DNA from: Sphingomonas parva (ex Maeng et al. 2020)
GTDB taxonomy: Bacteria > Pseudomonadota > Alphaproteobacteria > Sphingomonadales > Sphingomonadaceae
Length of the DNA stretch: 46,910 nt
Direction of reading: 5' to 3'
Assembly (NCBI RefSeq): GCF_004564275.1
Contig: NZ_SPDV01000027.1
Span: 1 to 46,910, forward strand
Part shown: piece by piece, positions 25,868 to 33,067 of the stretch
Position numbering within the stretch: position 1 is the stretch's first letter
How the letters are laid out: the number at the start of each line of letters is the position of its first letter
The notes under the pieces: model-generated
Told to the model about the DNA's origin: nothing
Databases searched by the model: none
What the model saw: the letters and a program-made list of their open reading frames with translations, nothing else
Position numbers and translations under genes: made by a program

Positions 25868-25920
25868 CTGTAAAGCGTCCTTGACAGGCGTGGCTGTCTT
25901 CTGTAAAGCTCCCTTTACAG
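25868..25920 (+). promoter_or_regulatory. Two CTGTAAAG-N4-CTTKACAG operators
   Basis: Two palindromes, CTGTAAAG-N4-CTTGACAG (25868-25887) and CTGTAAAG-N4-CTTTACAG (25901-25920). They start exactly 33 bp apart, about three helical turns, so they face the same side of the DNA. The second touches the ribosome-binding site of the gene at 25929. They are natural candidates for autoregulation by the XRE protein of the same operon. Confidence 0.7.
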
Positions 25921-25928
25921 GAGGAAAC

Positions 25929-26309
25929 ATGCTCAAGCCACGTCGCTATTTCGTCCAGCTCGGCGCCGCCATGTCGCTCTACGCCGGGCTGCTGATCGCC
26001 TCGAACCGGATCGACGACGCTTTCCACCCCGAGGGCGCGGTGCGGATCGCGCTGGCGCTGTCGCCGATGATCGGCGCGGTGGCGGCGGCCTGGGTGATCC
26101 TGCGGGCGATCCTGCGGATGGACGAGATGCAGCGCCGCATCCAGCTCGAGGCGATCGCTTTCTCCTTCCTCGGCACCGCCTTGATCACCTTCGGCTGGGG
26201 CTTCGCCCAGGAGGCCGGCCTTCCCGGCCTCCATGCCTTCGGCGTCTGGGCGATCATGGGCAGCCTGTGGGGGCTGGGGGTGGGCATCCTCACCCTGCGC
26301 TACCGATGA
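25929..26309 (+). CDS. Small four-helix membrane protein
   Basis: A 126-aa integral-membrane protein. Predicted helices: YFVQLGAAMSLYAGLLIAS, LALSPMIGAVAAAWVILRAI, LEAIAFSFLGTALITFGWGF and FGVWAIMGSLWGLGVGIL. The cytoplasmic-looking loop RMDEMQRRIQLEA is characteristic of small membrane proteins paired with a YgzD-like XRE regulator. Function unknown. ACAGGAGGAAAC gives a strong ribosome-binding site. Its TGA overlaps the ATG of the XRE gene by four bases, showing translational coupling. Confidence 0.75.
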   Translation: MLKPRRYFVQLGAAMSLYAGLLIASNRIDDAFHPEGAVRIALALSPMIGAVAAAWVILRAILRMDEMQRRIQLEAIAFSFLGTALITFGWGFAQEAGLPGLHAFGVWAIMGSLWGLGVGILTLRYR

Positions 26310-26503
26310 ACAACCGGATCAAGGACCTGCGCGCGGCGCGCGGCTGGAGCCAGGGGGACCTCGCCGAGGCGCTCCAGGTCTCCCGCCAGACGGTCAATGC
26401 GATCGAGAACGGCCGCTACGACCCGAGCCTGCCGCTCGCCTTCACCATCGCCGGGGTCTTCGCCCTCGCGATCGAGGACATCTTCTTTCCAGAGAAGGAC
26501 TGA
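26306..26503 (+). CDS. XRE/Cro-family regulator, YgzD-like
   Basis: A 65-aa single-domain helix-turn-helix protein: NNRIKDLRAARGWSQGDLAE, ALQVSRQTVNAIENGRYDPS, LPLAFTIAGVFALAIEDIFF. The helix-turn-helix is WSQGDLAEALQVSRQTVNAIE. Members of this small family usually control their own operon. The two CTGTAAAG palindromes at 25868-25920 are the probable binding sites. It is the middle gene of a tight three-gene unit (4-bp overlap before it, 4-bp gap after it). Confidence 0.88.
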   Translation: MNNRIKDLRAARGWSQGDLAEALQVSRQTVNAIENGRYDPSLPLAFTIAGVFALAIEDIFFPEKD

Positions 26504-26507
26504 CATC

Positions 26508-27398
26508 ATGCAACGGATACTCGGAATCATCGCGGCTCTGCTCGCGCTCACCGTCGTCGCCCGCGCCGAAGCCGCGCCGCCATTCGCGGTCACGGTCGAA
26601 GGGAAGGGACCGGACGTCATCCTGATCCCCGGCCTCGCCTCCTCGCAGCACGTCTGGGATGCGACCGCGAAGGACCTCGCGGGCCGCTACCGGCTGCACC
26701 GCGTCACCCTCGCCGGCTTTGCCGGGACCAGGGCGCCCGAAGCGCCGGCGGCCGAGGGCGCGGTGGTCGCGCCGTTCGTCGAGGCGCTCTCCGTTTACAT
26801 CGAGGCCAATGGATTGAAGGCGCCGGCGGTGATCGGCCATTCGCTCGGCGGCGAGGCGGCGCTGATGCTCGCCGCCCGCCACCCGGCGCAGGTCGGCCGC
26901 GTGCTGGTGGTCGATGCCCTGCCTTTCTACACCCTGCTGATGAACCCGGCGGCGACGGTGGAGAGCGCGAAGCCGCAGGCGGCGGCGATGCGCGACGGGC
27001 TGCTGCGCCAGGCGCCGGAGCAGGCGCGGCCGATGCAGGAGGCGGTGATCGCCCGCATGGCCAAGACCGAGGCCGCGCGCCCGGCCCTGGTCGAGGACGG
27101 CCTCGCCTCCGACCGCAAGGTGGTCGCGGCGGCGGTCTACGAACTGATGACCACCGACCTCAGGCCCGAGCTCGGCCGGATCGCGGCGCCGCTGACCGTG
27201 CTCTACGCCTGGGATCCGGCCTATGGCGCGCCGGCCGAGGCGTTCGACACCCTGTTCCGCGGGGCGTACGCCGCGGCGCCCAGGGCCCGGCTCGAGCGGG
27301 TCGACGGCAGCTTCCACTTCATCATGCTCGACCAGCCGCAAGCCTTCCGCGCCGCCGTCGAGCGCTTCCTCGGCGAGGCGGAGGCGAAGCGGCCGTAG
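26508..27398 (+). CDS. Exported alpha/beta hydrolase
   Basis: A 296-aa alpha/beta-hydrolase fold protein with a signal peptide (RILGIIAALLALTVVARAEA). The oxyanion region is LIPGLASSQHVWD (about 40-52), the nucleophile elbow GHSLGGEAALMLAARHP (Ser about 109), a late acidic residue in LYAWDPAYG, and the catalytic His in GSFHFIMLDQP (about 272). The substrate is not predictable. It begins 4 bp after the XRE stop with no separate promoter visible, so it is likely to be controlled by the same operators. Confidence 0.82.
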   Translation: MQRILGIIAALLALTVVARAEAAPPFAVTVEGKGPDVILIPGLASSQHVWDATAKDLAGRYRLHRVTLAGFAGTRAPEAPAAEGAVVAPFVEALSVYIEANGLKAPAVIGHSLGGEAALMLAARHPAQVGRVLVVDALPFYTLLMNPAATVESAKPQAAAMRDGLLRQAPEQARPMQEAVIARMAKTEAARPALVEDGLASDRKVVAAAVYELMTTDLRPELGRIAAPLTVLYAWDPAYGAPAEAFDTLFRGAYAAAPRARLERVDGSFHFIMLDQPQAFRAAVERFLGEAEAKRP

Positions 27399-27537
27399 TC
27401 AAGGAAACGGCGTGAGGAGCAAGCGGCGCCGACCCAGCGTGCCGCCTGCTCTCAGCCGTTCGATGCGAAGGCGCCAGAGTGGTGCAGCCCAACCGCACCT
27501 GGCGCCTGAAGGACGTGGCGGCTCGCCCACGCGCTTG

Positions 27538-27720
27538 ATTTTCACGCGAAGCCGCGAAGAAGAAGGAAGGCGCGAAGGATCTGCGGTTCTGCTGCCCTAT
27601 CGACCGGCATGAGCCGGTCCTTTTCTGCGCCGCCTGTGGCGGCGCTGGGGCTCCTTCAGCTGCCGTCGGCCTGGCCGTCGCTGTTCGCGCCTTCGCGCTC
27701 TTCGCGTCTTCGCGTGAAAT
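27538..27720. repeat. Long imperfect inverted repeat with CGCGAAG ends
   Basis: The ends read ATTTTCACGCGAAG and CTTCGCGTGAAAT, with complementary GGCGCGAAGG/CGCCTTCGCG further in and a central GACCGGCATGAGCCGGTC hairpin. A related element lies at 45525-45670. No ORF. The surrounding 507-bp gap (27399-27905) has no other gene. Confidence 0.65.
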
Positions 27721-27842
27721 AGGGGCCGCGGTGCAGGCTCCGAGGCCGGTCTGGTCCCGCGGGAGCGTTCGGGCAGGACCGCTGCGGGCGGGACCGTGAA
27801 GGCCCGCGAAGGGCGCGCGACGCCGCCCGAACTTGCCAGTCC

Positions 27843-27874
27843 GTTGCGTTGACGTTATGATAACGTCTCGCAAC
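27843..27874. promoter_or_regulatory. 32-bp two-tier palindrome, probable operator
   Basis: Inner arms GACGTTA and TAACGTC around TGA are perfect; outer arms GTTGCG and CGCAAC extend the symmetry, separated from the inner ones by one or two bases. It ends 31 bp before the GTG start at 27906. The central AT-rich spacing and lack of a T-tract fit an operator better than a terminator. The binding protein is unknown. Confidence 0.6.
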
Positions 27875-27905
27875 TAAAGACTATTCGTCTTCCGGGGGGA
27901 AAGAA

Positions 27906-28193
27906 GTGAAGCCGATCGCACCGGTCTCGAATGTGGATATGGGCCTGTCGCGCCAGACGCGGCTGGCGCAGATCGAGGCTGCGCAGCAGGTCGCGGCCGT
28001 CGCGGCCACGCAGGAGCCGGCGCCGCCCGAGGCGGTCTCGGTGCTGCGCGACCTCGCCGTCGCCCGCTTCACCCTGCTCGCCTCCGGCCCGGAGCAGGAG
28101 AGCGCCGCAGCCGCGGTCGCCGCCTACAATCGCGCGACCCGGGTGCTCAACGTCGTCGCCGAGAGCGGCCCGATTCTCCCCCAGCTGCGCTGA
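27906..28193 (+). CDS. Small hypothetical protein, Ala-rich
   Basis: A 95-aa protein with a mostly helical, Ala/Glu-rich sequence (LAQIEAAQQVAAVAATQEPA, then AVSVLRDLAVARFTLLASGP). No signal peptide, membrane segment or known domain. The start is a GTG with GGGGGGAAAGAA upstream. It directly follows the 32-bp palindrome and precedes another small ORF and an ECF sigma gene on the same strand. The good ribosome-binding site and promoter-like leader support it as real. Confidence 0.6.
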   Translation: MKPIAPVSNVDMGLSRQTRLAQIEAAQQVAAVAATQEPAPPEAVSVLRDLAVARFTLLASGPEQESAAAAVAAYNRATRVLNVVAESGPILPQLR

Positions 28194-28249
28194 TCTTCCG
28201 GACGCGCCCGCCGCTTCCCCGACGCCCGATCCTCGCCTAAGCGGGGCCG

Positions 28250-28510
28250 ATGGACTTCGACGATCAGTTGCGCCGCTATTTCGGCACCGCCGACCTCGCC
28301 GCCGTGGCGCCGGAGGCGGTGGCGCCGGCGCTCGAGCGTATGGGGGTCGATCTCGGCCTCGAGCAGGACCGCGGCCGCCGCTTCGCGCTCTGGGCGCTGA
28401 TGCACATGTTCGGCGCCGCCCCCGATCTCGACATCGCCTTCGAGGACCCGCAGGATCGCGAGGCGGCGCGCAACTTCATGGACCTCGCCGCCGCGTCCGA
28501 TCCCGGCTGA
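28250..28510 (+). CDS. Small acidic hypothetical protein
   Basis: An 86-aa acidic protein: MDFDDQLRRYFGTADLAAVA, then GRRFALWALMHMFGAAPDLD and REAARNFMDLAAASDPG. The FDDQLRRYFGT and RRFALWALMHMFG pieces look conserved in character (aromatic and charged), unlike a shadow frame. No function recognised. It sits 48 bp before the ECF sigma gene, so a link to that regulator is possible but unproven. Confidence 0.55.
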   Translation: MDFDDQLRRYFGTADLAAVAPEAVAPALERMGVDLGLEQDRGRRFALWALMHMFGAAPDLDIAFEDPQDREAARNFMDLAAASDPG

Positions 28511-28558
28511 CGGGAACTTCCCGCCGGCCGCGGCATCCAAGGCTGCAGGAGGGTGCGG

Positions 28559-29266
28559 ATGGAAGCAGGTTTGCGGCGCGACGAGGCGCCGGTCGACGAT
28601 GTGGCGCTGGCGGCGCGGGTGGCGCGCGGCGACGCGGCCGCGGTGCGGGTGGTCACCCAGCGCCACAACCAGCGGCTGTTCCGCACCGCTTTCGCCATCC
28701 TCGGCAACCGCAGCGAGGCCGAGGATGCGGTGCAGAGCGCCTATCTCAGCGCCTTCCGGGCGATCGGCCGCTTCGAGGGGCGCGCCTCGCTCGCCACCTG
28801 GCTGACCCGCATCGTCGTCAACGAATCGCTCGGCCGGGCGCGGGCGGCAAAGCGGCGGCGGGAGCGGCTCGATCCGCGCTCGGTGGTGGTGCTCGACGAT
28901 TACCGGGAGAGGCTGATGGCAGGATCGACAAGCGCCGCGCCGCCCGACGCCGCGCTCGCCCGCGCGCAGATCCGGCAGATGCTCGAGCAGGCGATCGCCC
29001 GGCTGCCGGAGGCGTTCCGCTTGGTGTTCGTGCTGCGCGAGGTCGAGGGGCTGAGCATCGAGGAGGTCGCCGCGGCGGTCGGCATCCCCGAGGGCACGGT
29101 CAAGACGCGCCACCTGCGCGCCAAGCGGCGGCTGCAGGAGGCGCTCGCCCCCGAGCTGAAGACGGCGCTGAGCGGGACCTTTCCGTTTCTCGGGCCGAGC
29201 TGCGAGGCGATGACCCGGCGGGTGACCGCGGCGCTCTGCGGCGGGGAGGTGCCGGAGACCCGCTGA
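28559..29266 (+). CDS. ECF-type RNA polymerase sigma factor
   Basis: A 235-aa sigma70-family ECF factor. Region 2: ALAARVARGDAAAVRVVTQR, NQRLFRTAFAILGNRSEAED, AVQSAYLSAFRAIGRFEGRA, STWLTRIVVNESLGRAR. Region 4: IARLPEAFRLVFVLREVEGL and SIEEVAAAVGIPEGTVKTRH, a clear helix-turn-helix. A linker of about 40 residues separates the two. The ATG is chosen because GCAGGAGGG lies six bases upstream; a GTG two codons earlier is inside that signal. No anti-sigma gene is adjacent, so control may be transcriptional or by an unlinked partner. The C-terminal extension (FPFLGPSCEAMTRRVTAALC) with a Cys pair may be a small regulatory tail. Confidence 0.88.
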   Translation: MEAGLRRDEAPVDDVALAARVARGDAAAVRVVTQRHNQRLFRTAFAILGNRSEAEDAVQSAYLSAFRAIGRFEGRASLATWLTRIVVNESLGRARAAKRRRERLDPRSVVVLDDYRERLMAGSTSAAPPDAALARAQIRQMLEQAIARLPEAFRLVFVLREVEGLSIEEVAAAVGIPEGTVKTRHLRAKRRLQEALAPELKTALSGTFPFLGPSCEAMTRRVTAALCGGEVPETR

Positions 29267-29285
29267 GCGGACGCCGGACCGGACG

Positions 29286-29939
29286 TCAGCCGTGCGCGTC
29301 GGCCTCGGCCGCGGCGGCTGGGACGGGGGCGCGGCCGCGCTCGAGCCCGGCGAGCAGCCGGCGCCAGAGCGGGATCGAGATCAGCGCCGCCTGGCCGAGA
29401 TAGGGGACGATCAGGCCGATCAGCGTCGCGCTGGCCGCGCCGAGCGCGACGCTGCGGCTGCGCCGCCGGGCGTCGGCCACCGCCGCATCGTTGCCCGGCG
29501 CGACCATCGGCGCGGACGTGACGATCCGCACCACCTTCATGTTGAGCAAGGCGGTGAGCAGCATCCAGGCGCAATAGAGGACGGTCGGTACCCGCGCGCC
29601 GCTGTAGGTGCTGCCGAAGGCGGTGACGAACGGCATGAAGGCGATCGCCCCGAGCAAGGCGAGGTTCCAGACCACCACCCGGCCGGAATAGCGGCCGGCG
29701 AGCGCGAAGCTGCGGTGGTGGCCCGACCAGAAGGCGCCGATCACCGCGAAGCTGACGCAATAGCCGACGAAGCTGGGTGCGAGCTGGGCGAGCGCGCGCA
29801 GGAAGTCGCCGTCCGCGGCGCCGTGCGGCAGGTGCGGGACGTGGATCTCGATCACCAGCAGGGTGATCGCGATCGCGAACACCGCGTCGGAGAAGAACAC
29901 GAGTCGCTCGAGCGGATGGTCGGTCGGCGTCTTGATCAT
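29286..29939 (-). CDS. TMEM175/DUF1211-family membrane protein
   Basis: A 217-aa integral-membrane protein with the TMEM175 signature RLVFFSDAVFAIAITLLVIEI (FSDAVFAIA filter motif in helix 1), six predicted helices, and SFAVIGAFWSGHHRSFALA with the conserved W-x-x-HH. Bacterial members form tetrameric potassium-selective channels. The ATG at 29939 gives the family length; an extension to 30005 is Pro/Arg-rich and was not used. It is convergent with the ECF sigma gene and divergent from the esterase gene at 30093. Confidence 0.85.
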   Translation of the reverse strand: MIKTPTDHPLERLVFFSDAVFAIAITLLVIEIHVPHLPHGAADGDFLRALAQLAPSFVGYCVSFAVIGAFWSGHHRSFALAGRYSGRVVVWNLALLGAIAFMPFVTAFGSTYSGARVPTVLYCAWMLLTALLNMKVVRIVTSAPMVAPGNDAAVADARRRSRSVALGAASATLIGLIVPYLGQAALISIPLWRRLLAGLERGRAPVPAAAAEADAHG

Positions 29940-30092
29940 CGTCTTTCCCCCGCAAGGCGCGCGCGGCGCCGGGCGCAGGCTGCCGCGGCGCGGCGGGCGG
30001 CGCAAGCGCTTCTCGCGCGGACGGGGAGGGGGCGATTGACGCGCCCGGACTCGGGCCTAGTCTTCCGCCGCAGGGAGCAAGGGAGGATCACG

Positions 30093-31028
30093 ATGAGGAG
30101 AGCGAGCAGGGCGGGGCGCCTGATCGTACGGGCGAGCGCGGCGCTGGCGCTCGCGTCCCTCTCGCCCGCCTGGGCGCAAGGCGACCGGATGACCCCGATC
30201 GCCGCGCCGCAGCAGCCGGGCGCGATTCCGCTCGGCACCGGGCCGCTCCCCGGCGCCGTGACGCCCGAGAGTTGGCACAGCCAGTACGGTAGCGTCTTCG
30301 CGCGCAACGTGACCGTTGCGACGCTGACCCCGTTCCTGCCGCAGCCGGGGAAGGCGACGGGGACCGCGGTGATCGTCGCGCCGGGCGGCGGCTTCCGCAC
30401 CCTGTCGATGGAGAACGAGGGCTGGGGCGTCGCCCGGGCGCTGGCGGCGCGCGGCGTCGCGGCGTTCGTGCTCAAATACCGGCTCAACCAGACTCCGGCC
30501 GACATGGCGGGCTTCGAGCGGGAGATGGCGGCGATGTTCTCCGGCGCGGCGCGGCCCGCCCGTCCGTCGCCGGAGCAGGCGGCGGCCGCGCTCGCCCCGC
30601 AGCTGGCCGACGCCCGCGCCGCCTTCGCGCTGGTCCGCGGCCGCGCGGCCGAGTGGAAGATCGATCCGCAGCGGGTCGGCATGCTGGGCTTCTCGGCCGG
30701 CGCGATGCTGACCATGGCGGCGACCCTCGACGGCGAGGCGAAGCCGGCGTTCATCGGCGACATCTACGGCCCGCTTTCGCCGGTGACCGTGCCGGCCGAC
30801 GCGCCGCCCCTGTTCGTCGCCCTCGCCGCCGACGATCCCCTGTTCGCCAGCCAGGGCTTCGGTCTGATCGAGAGCTGGCGCGCGGCGAAGCGGCCGGTCG
30901 AGTTCCATTTCTACGAGCAGGGCGGCCACGGCTTTGGCATGTATCCGAAGGAGACGACCAGCACCGGCTGGTTCGACGCCTTCGCGCGCTGGATGGCGAT
31001 GCACGGCTGGATGAAGCCGCAGGGCTGA
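30093..31028 (+). CDS. Exported alpha/beta-hydrolase (acetylxylan-esterase-like)
   Basis: A 311-aa alpha/beta hydrolase with a signal peptide (LIVRASAALALASLSPAWAQ). After GTAVIVAPGGGFRTLSMENEGWGVARALAARGVAAF comes the oxyanion GGG motif typical of BD-FAE/acetyl-xylan-esterase-like enzymes, then WKIDPQRVGMLGFSAGAMLTM with the nucleophile elbow GFSAGA, PPLFVALAADDPLF (acidic residue) and FYEQGGHGFGMYP (catalytic His). Probably a periplasmic carbohydrate-ester esterase. GGGAGGATCACG precedes the ATG. Confidence 0.85.
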   Translation: MRRASRAGRLIVRASAALALASLSPAWAQGDRMTPIAAPQQPGAIPLGTGPLPGAVTPESWHSQYGSVFARNVTVATLTPFLPQPGKATGTAVIVAPGGGFRTLSMENEGWGVARALAARGVAAFVLKYRLNQTPADMAGFEREMAAMFSGAARPARPSPEQAAAALAPQLADARAAFALVRGRAAEWKIDPQRVGMLGFSAGAMLTMAATLDGEAKPAFIGDIYGPLSPVTVPADAPPLFVALAADDPLFASQGFGLIESWRAAKRPVEFHFYEQGGHGFGMYPKETTSTGWFDAFARWMAMHGWMKPQG

Positions 31029-31043
31029 GCGAGCCCCGGTTCG

Positions 31044-31844
31044 CTACGCCGGGCCGCCGAGCCAGTGGCGGCGGTTCGCCGGGCCGGCGAGCCGCGCCAG
31101 GGTGACGGCAAGGACGAGCACGCCGGCGGCGAGCGTCGCGGCATCGACCTCGCGCCGACCCGCCTCGGCGGCGTGGATGCCGGCCAGCGCCCAGAGGAAG
31201 ACCAAGGCGTACCAGGGATTGCCGCGGCCGCGCCAGATCGCGGCGGCGGCGATGGCGCCGCCGACCAGCACGATCGCGGCGGCGACCAGCGGCGCCGACT
31301 CGCCGGCGTCGACGCCGTGATGGACGAGGGCGGCGGCGATGTTGACGATCGTCGCCGCGGTCAGCCAGGCGGCGAGCGCGCTGAGCGGCAGCGCGACGAG
31401 GAAGCGCTCACCGCGGCTGAACGCCCGCGCCTCGGCAAGCGCGCGGTAGATCGACAGCAGGCAGGCGAGGGTGAAGGCGATGATCGCCGCCGAGACGGCG
31501 TCGACCGCGACGAACTGGACGTAGAGCGCCCAGGCCGCGTTGCCGAGAAAGGCGCCGGCGCTCGCCCAGCCGATCCGCGCGAGCAGGCCATTGTCGCGCT
31601 GCCCGGGCAGCAGCTGGTAGACGGCATAGGCCAGCGAGCCGGCGTAGAGCGGCCCCCAGATCGAGAAGGCCCAGCCGGCCGGCGTGATCAGCGTCCGCAC
31701 ATTGTCGGAGCGTTCGCCGATCGGCGCGCCGATGCCGGCCGAGGGCAGCAGGGTCACGAGGATCTGGACGACGGCGAGCGCGGCGATCGCGAGGCGCTGG
31801 CCAGACGAACGCGTGGCGACGGGTGGGGAGGCTGGGGAGGACAT
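31044..31844 (-). CDS. TspO/MBR-like membrane protein
   Basis: A 266-aa polytopic membrane protein. DNVRTLITPAGWAFSIWGPL recalls the N-terminal motif of TspO/MBR (tryptophan-rich sensory) proteins and their larger relatives, followed by GNAAWALYVQF and helices to the end, ending ARLAGPANRRHWLGGPA. Length and helix count (about 7-8) exceed classical TspO (about 160 aa, five helices), so it belongs to a longer related group. Ligand and role unknown. Confidence 0.7.
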   Translation of the reverse strand: MSSPASPPVATRSSGQRLAIAALAVVQILVTLLPSAGIGAPIGERSDNVRTLITPAGWAFSIWGPLYAGSLAYAVYQLLPGQRDNGLLARIGWASAGAFLGNAAWALYVQFVAVDAVSAAIIAFTLACLLSIYRALAEARAFSRGERFLVALPLSALAAWLTAATIVNIAAALVHHGVDAGESAPLVAAAIVLVGGAIAAAAIWRGRGNPWYALVFLWALAGIHAAEAGRREVDAATLAAGVLVLAVTLARLAGPANRRHWLGGPA

Positions 31845-31980
31845 GCGGCGGCGAACGAGGAAGGGTGCGGGATGTTCCTCCTCCGCAACGGCCCGGGCAA
31901 CAGCCCGTTCGGTCCGAGGTTGTCACCCATGTCTCAGGAACGTTCTGTCACCCATGTGTCCGGGCTGGACAGCCGCCGGT

Positions 31981-32248
31981 TGGCGCGCCCGGCAGGATTG
32001 TCGTCGCGCTTCGGGCTCCGTCATCTCCGTTGCGCTGCATTCCGAAAAAGGCTCGAACCGCATGAGCCCGCCGATCGTCCGGCTATTCTCCCTTCGGGAA
32101 AACAGCCGCACAATTGGCGCGCCCGACACGATTGTCGTCGCCCTGCGGGCTCCGTCATCTCCGCTGCGCTCCGATTCCGAAAAGGCGCGAACCGCATGAG
32201 CCCGCCGATCGTCCGGCTGTTCTCCCTTCGGGAAAACAGCCGCACAAT
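31981..32248 (-). repeat. Two tandem 134-bp repeats made from the tRNA-Arg tail
   Basis: Two units, 31981-32114 and 32115-32248, adjoin the tRNA-Arg gene on its 3' side. Each begins with a copy of the last ~19 bases of the tRNA plus CCA (plus-strand TGGCGCGCCCGACA at 32115, TGGCGCGCCCGGCA at 31981). Starts are at 31981, 32115 and 32249 (the tRNA itself), so the period is exactly 134 bp. Within each, read on the minus strand, GGCTGTT and AACAGCC (AATAGCC in the distal one) enclose TTCCC-GAA-GGGAG, a strong hairpin; GGGCTC and GAGCCC form another. The change to AATAGCC keeps a G-U pair, which suggests structure is maintained. Confidence 0.9.
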
Positions 32249-32325
32249 TGGCGCGCCCGACAGGATTCGAACCTGTGACCCCAAGCTTAGAAGGCTCGTG
32301 CTCTATCCAACTGAGCTACGGGCGC
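32249..32325 (-). tRNA. tRNA-Arg (anticodon UCU)
   Basis: Minus-strand cloverleaf: acceptor GCGCCCG pairs with CGGGCGC, discriminator G and an encoded CCA. D arm GCTCAGTTGGATAGAGC, anticodon stem around CCTTCTAAG with anticodon TCT, T arm CAGGTTCGAATCCTG. All arms are regular. The gene is followed on its 3' side by two 134-bp repeats that each begin with a copy of its 3' end. Confidence 0.97.
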
Positions 32326-32460
32326 GCGATGGTTTCCGCTCTAGCGGGATTCGCGCGGCGGGGAAACGCCCTGCGGCGAACGAGGCAGCGCCGCGTGCCA
32401 ACAAAACAAATGGTGAACAGAAGCGCCTTGTGCTATGGAGTCGCACAGGGAGGATCGACC

Positions 32461-32994
32461 ATGCGGATGTCTCTGAAGGTGCTCGTTCCAATCGCTCTCG
32501 CCGCCGCCGCCGCTGGCCCCGCCGCGGCGCAAGACCATCGCGCCTCCATACCGGGCAAGGCCGACGGCCGGTCGTGGCGCCTGTTCAAGGAAGACGGCGA
32601 GGCCGCCGCGTTCGTCGCGCTGATCGGCCGCAATGGCGACGTGGCGCGCCTCGCCACGATGCTGATCCTCAGGGAGCCTGACGAGGAAGACGGGGTCGCC
32701 TATGACGCCTATTCCGAGGCACTGGCCGTGCATTGCCCCACGCGGCGCCTGCGGGAGGAGCATCACGAGACCGCTCTCGACGGCACGCGGAACCCGCCGC
32801 CGCTGATCAGGCTTCCGTTCGATCCGGCGGACACCGATCCCCGATCCTTCAACGAGGAGGCGCCGCCATCCGGCTCAGGACGTGACGTCCTGGTCAGCGT
32901 CGCCTGCGGGGAACGGGCGCTTTCGCAGGCGCCGGTGACGAACCCCTATCAATGGGCGCGCGCGCGGTTCCGCAAGGCTGGCGCGAGACCCTGA
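32461..32994 (+). CDS. Exported hypothetical protein
   Basis: A 177-aa protein with a signal peptide (KVLVPIALAAAAAGPAAAQ) and a mature domain with a pair of cysteines (HCPTRRLREEHHE and VSVACGERALSQ). The body, WRLFKEDGEAAAFVALIGRN, DVARLATMLILREPDEEDGV and AYDAYSEALAVHCPTRRLR, resembles small beta-sheet periplasmic proteins of Sphingomonads whose role is unknown. CACAGGGAGGATCGACC precedes the ATG, a good ribosome-binding site. Confidence 0.72.
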   Translation: MRMSLKVLVPIALAAAAAGPAAAQDHRASIPGKADGRSWRLFKEDGEAAAFVALIGRNGDVARLATMLILREPDEEDGVAYDAYSEALAVHCPTRRLREEHHETALDGTRNPPPLIRLPFDPADTDPRSFNEEAPPSGSGRDVLVSVACGERALSQAPVTNPYQWARARFRKAGARP

Positions 32995-33067
32995 TCGTCC
33001 GCCCGGCCGACGTCTCCGCCCGGCCACCCCCTTGCCGCCGCGCCGCCGGTCGCGCTAGGCCGCGAGG

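Noticed and set aside
31981-32248. CRISPR array
   Set aside because: The period is exactly 134 bp with whole-unit similarity and only two units; there are no short repeats with unique spacers and no cas genes. These are tandem repeats of the tRNA tail.
32021-32284. An 87-codon ORF reading GSQVRILSGAPIVRLF on the minus strand
   Set aside because: This is the common spurious translation of a tRNA 3' end and its repeats, not a protein.
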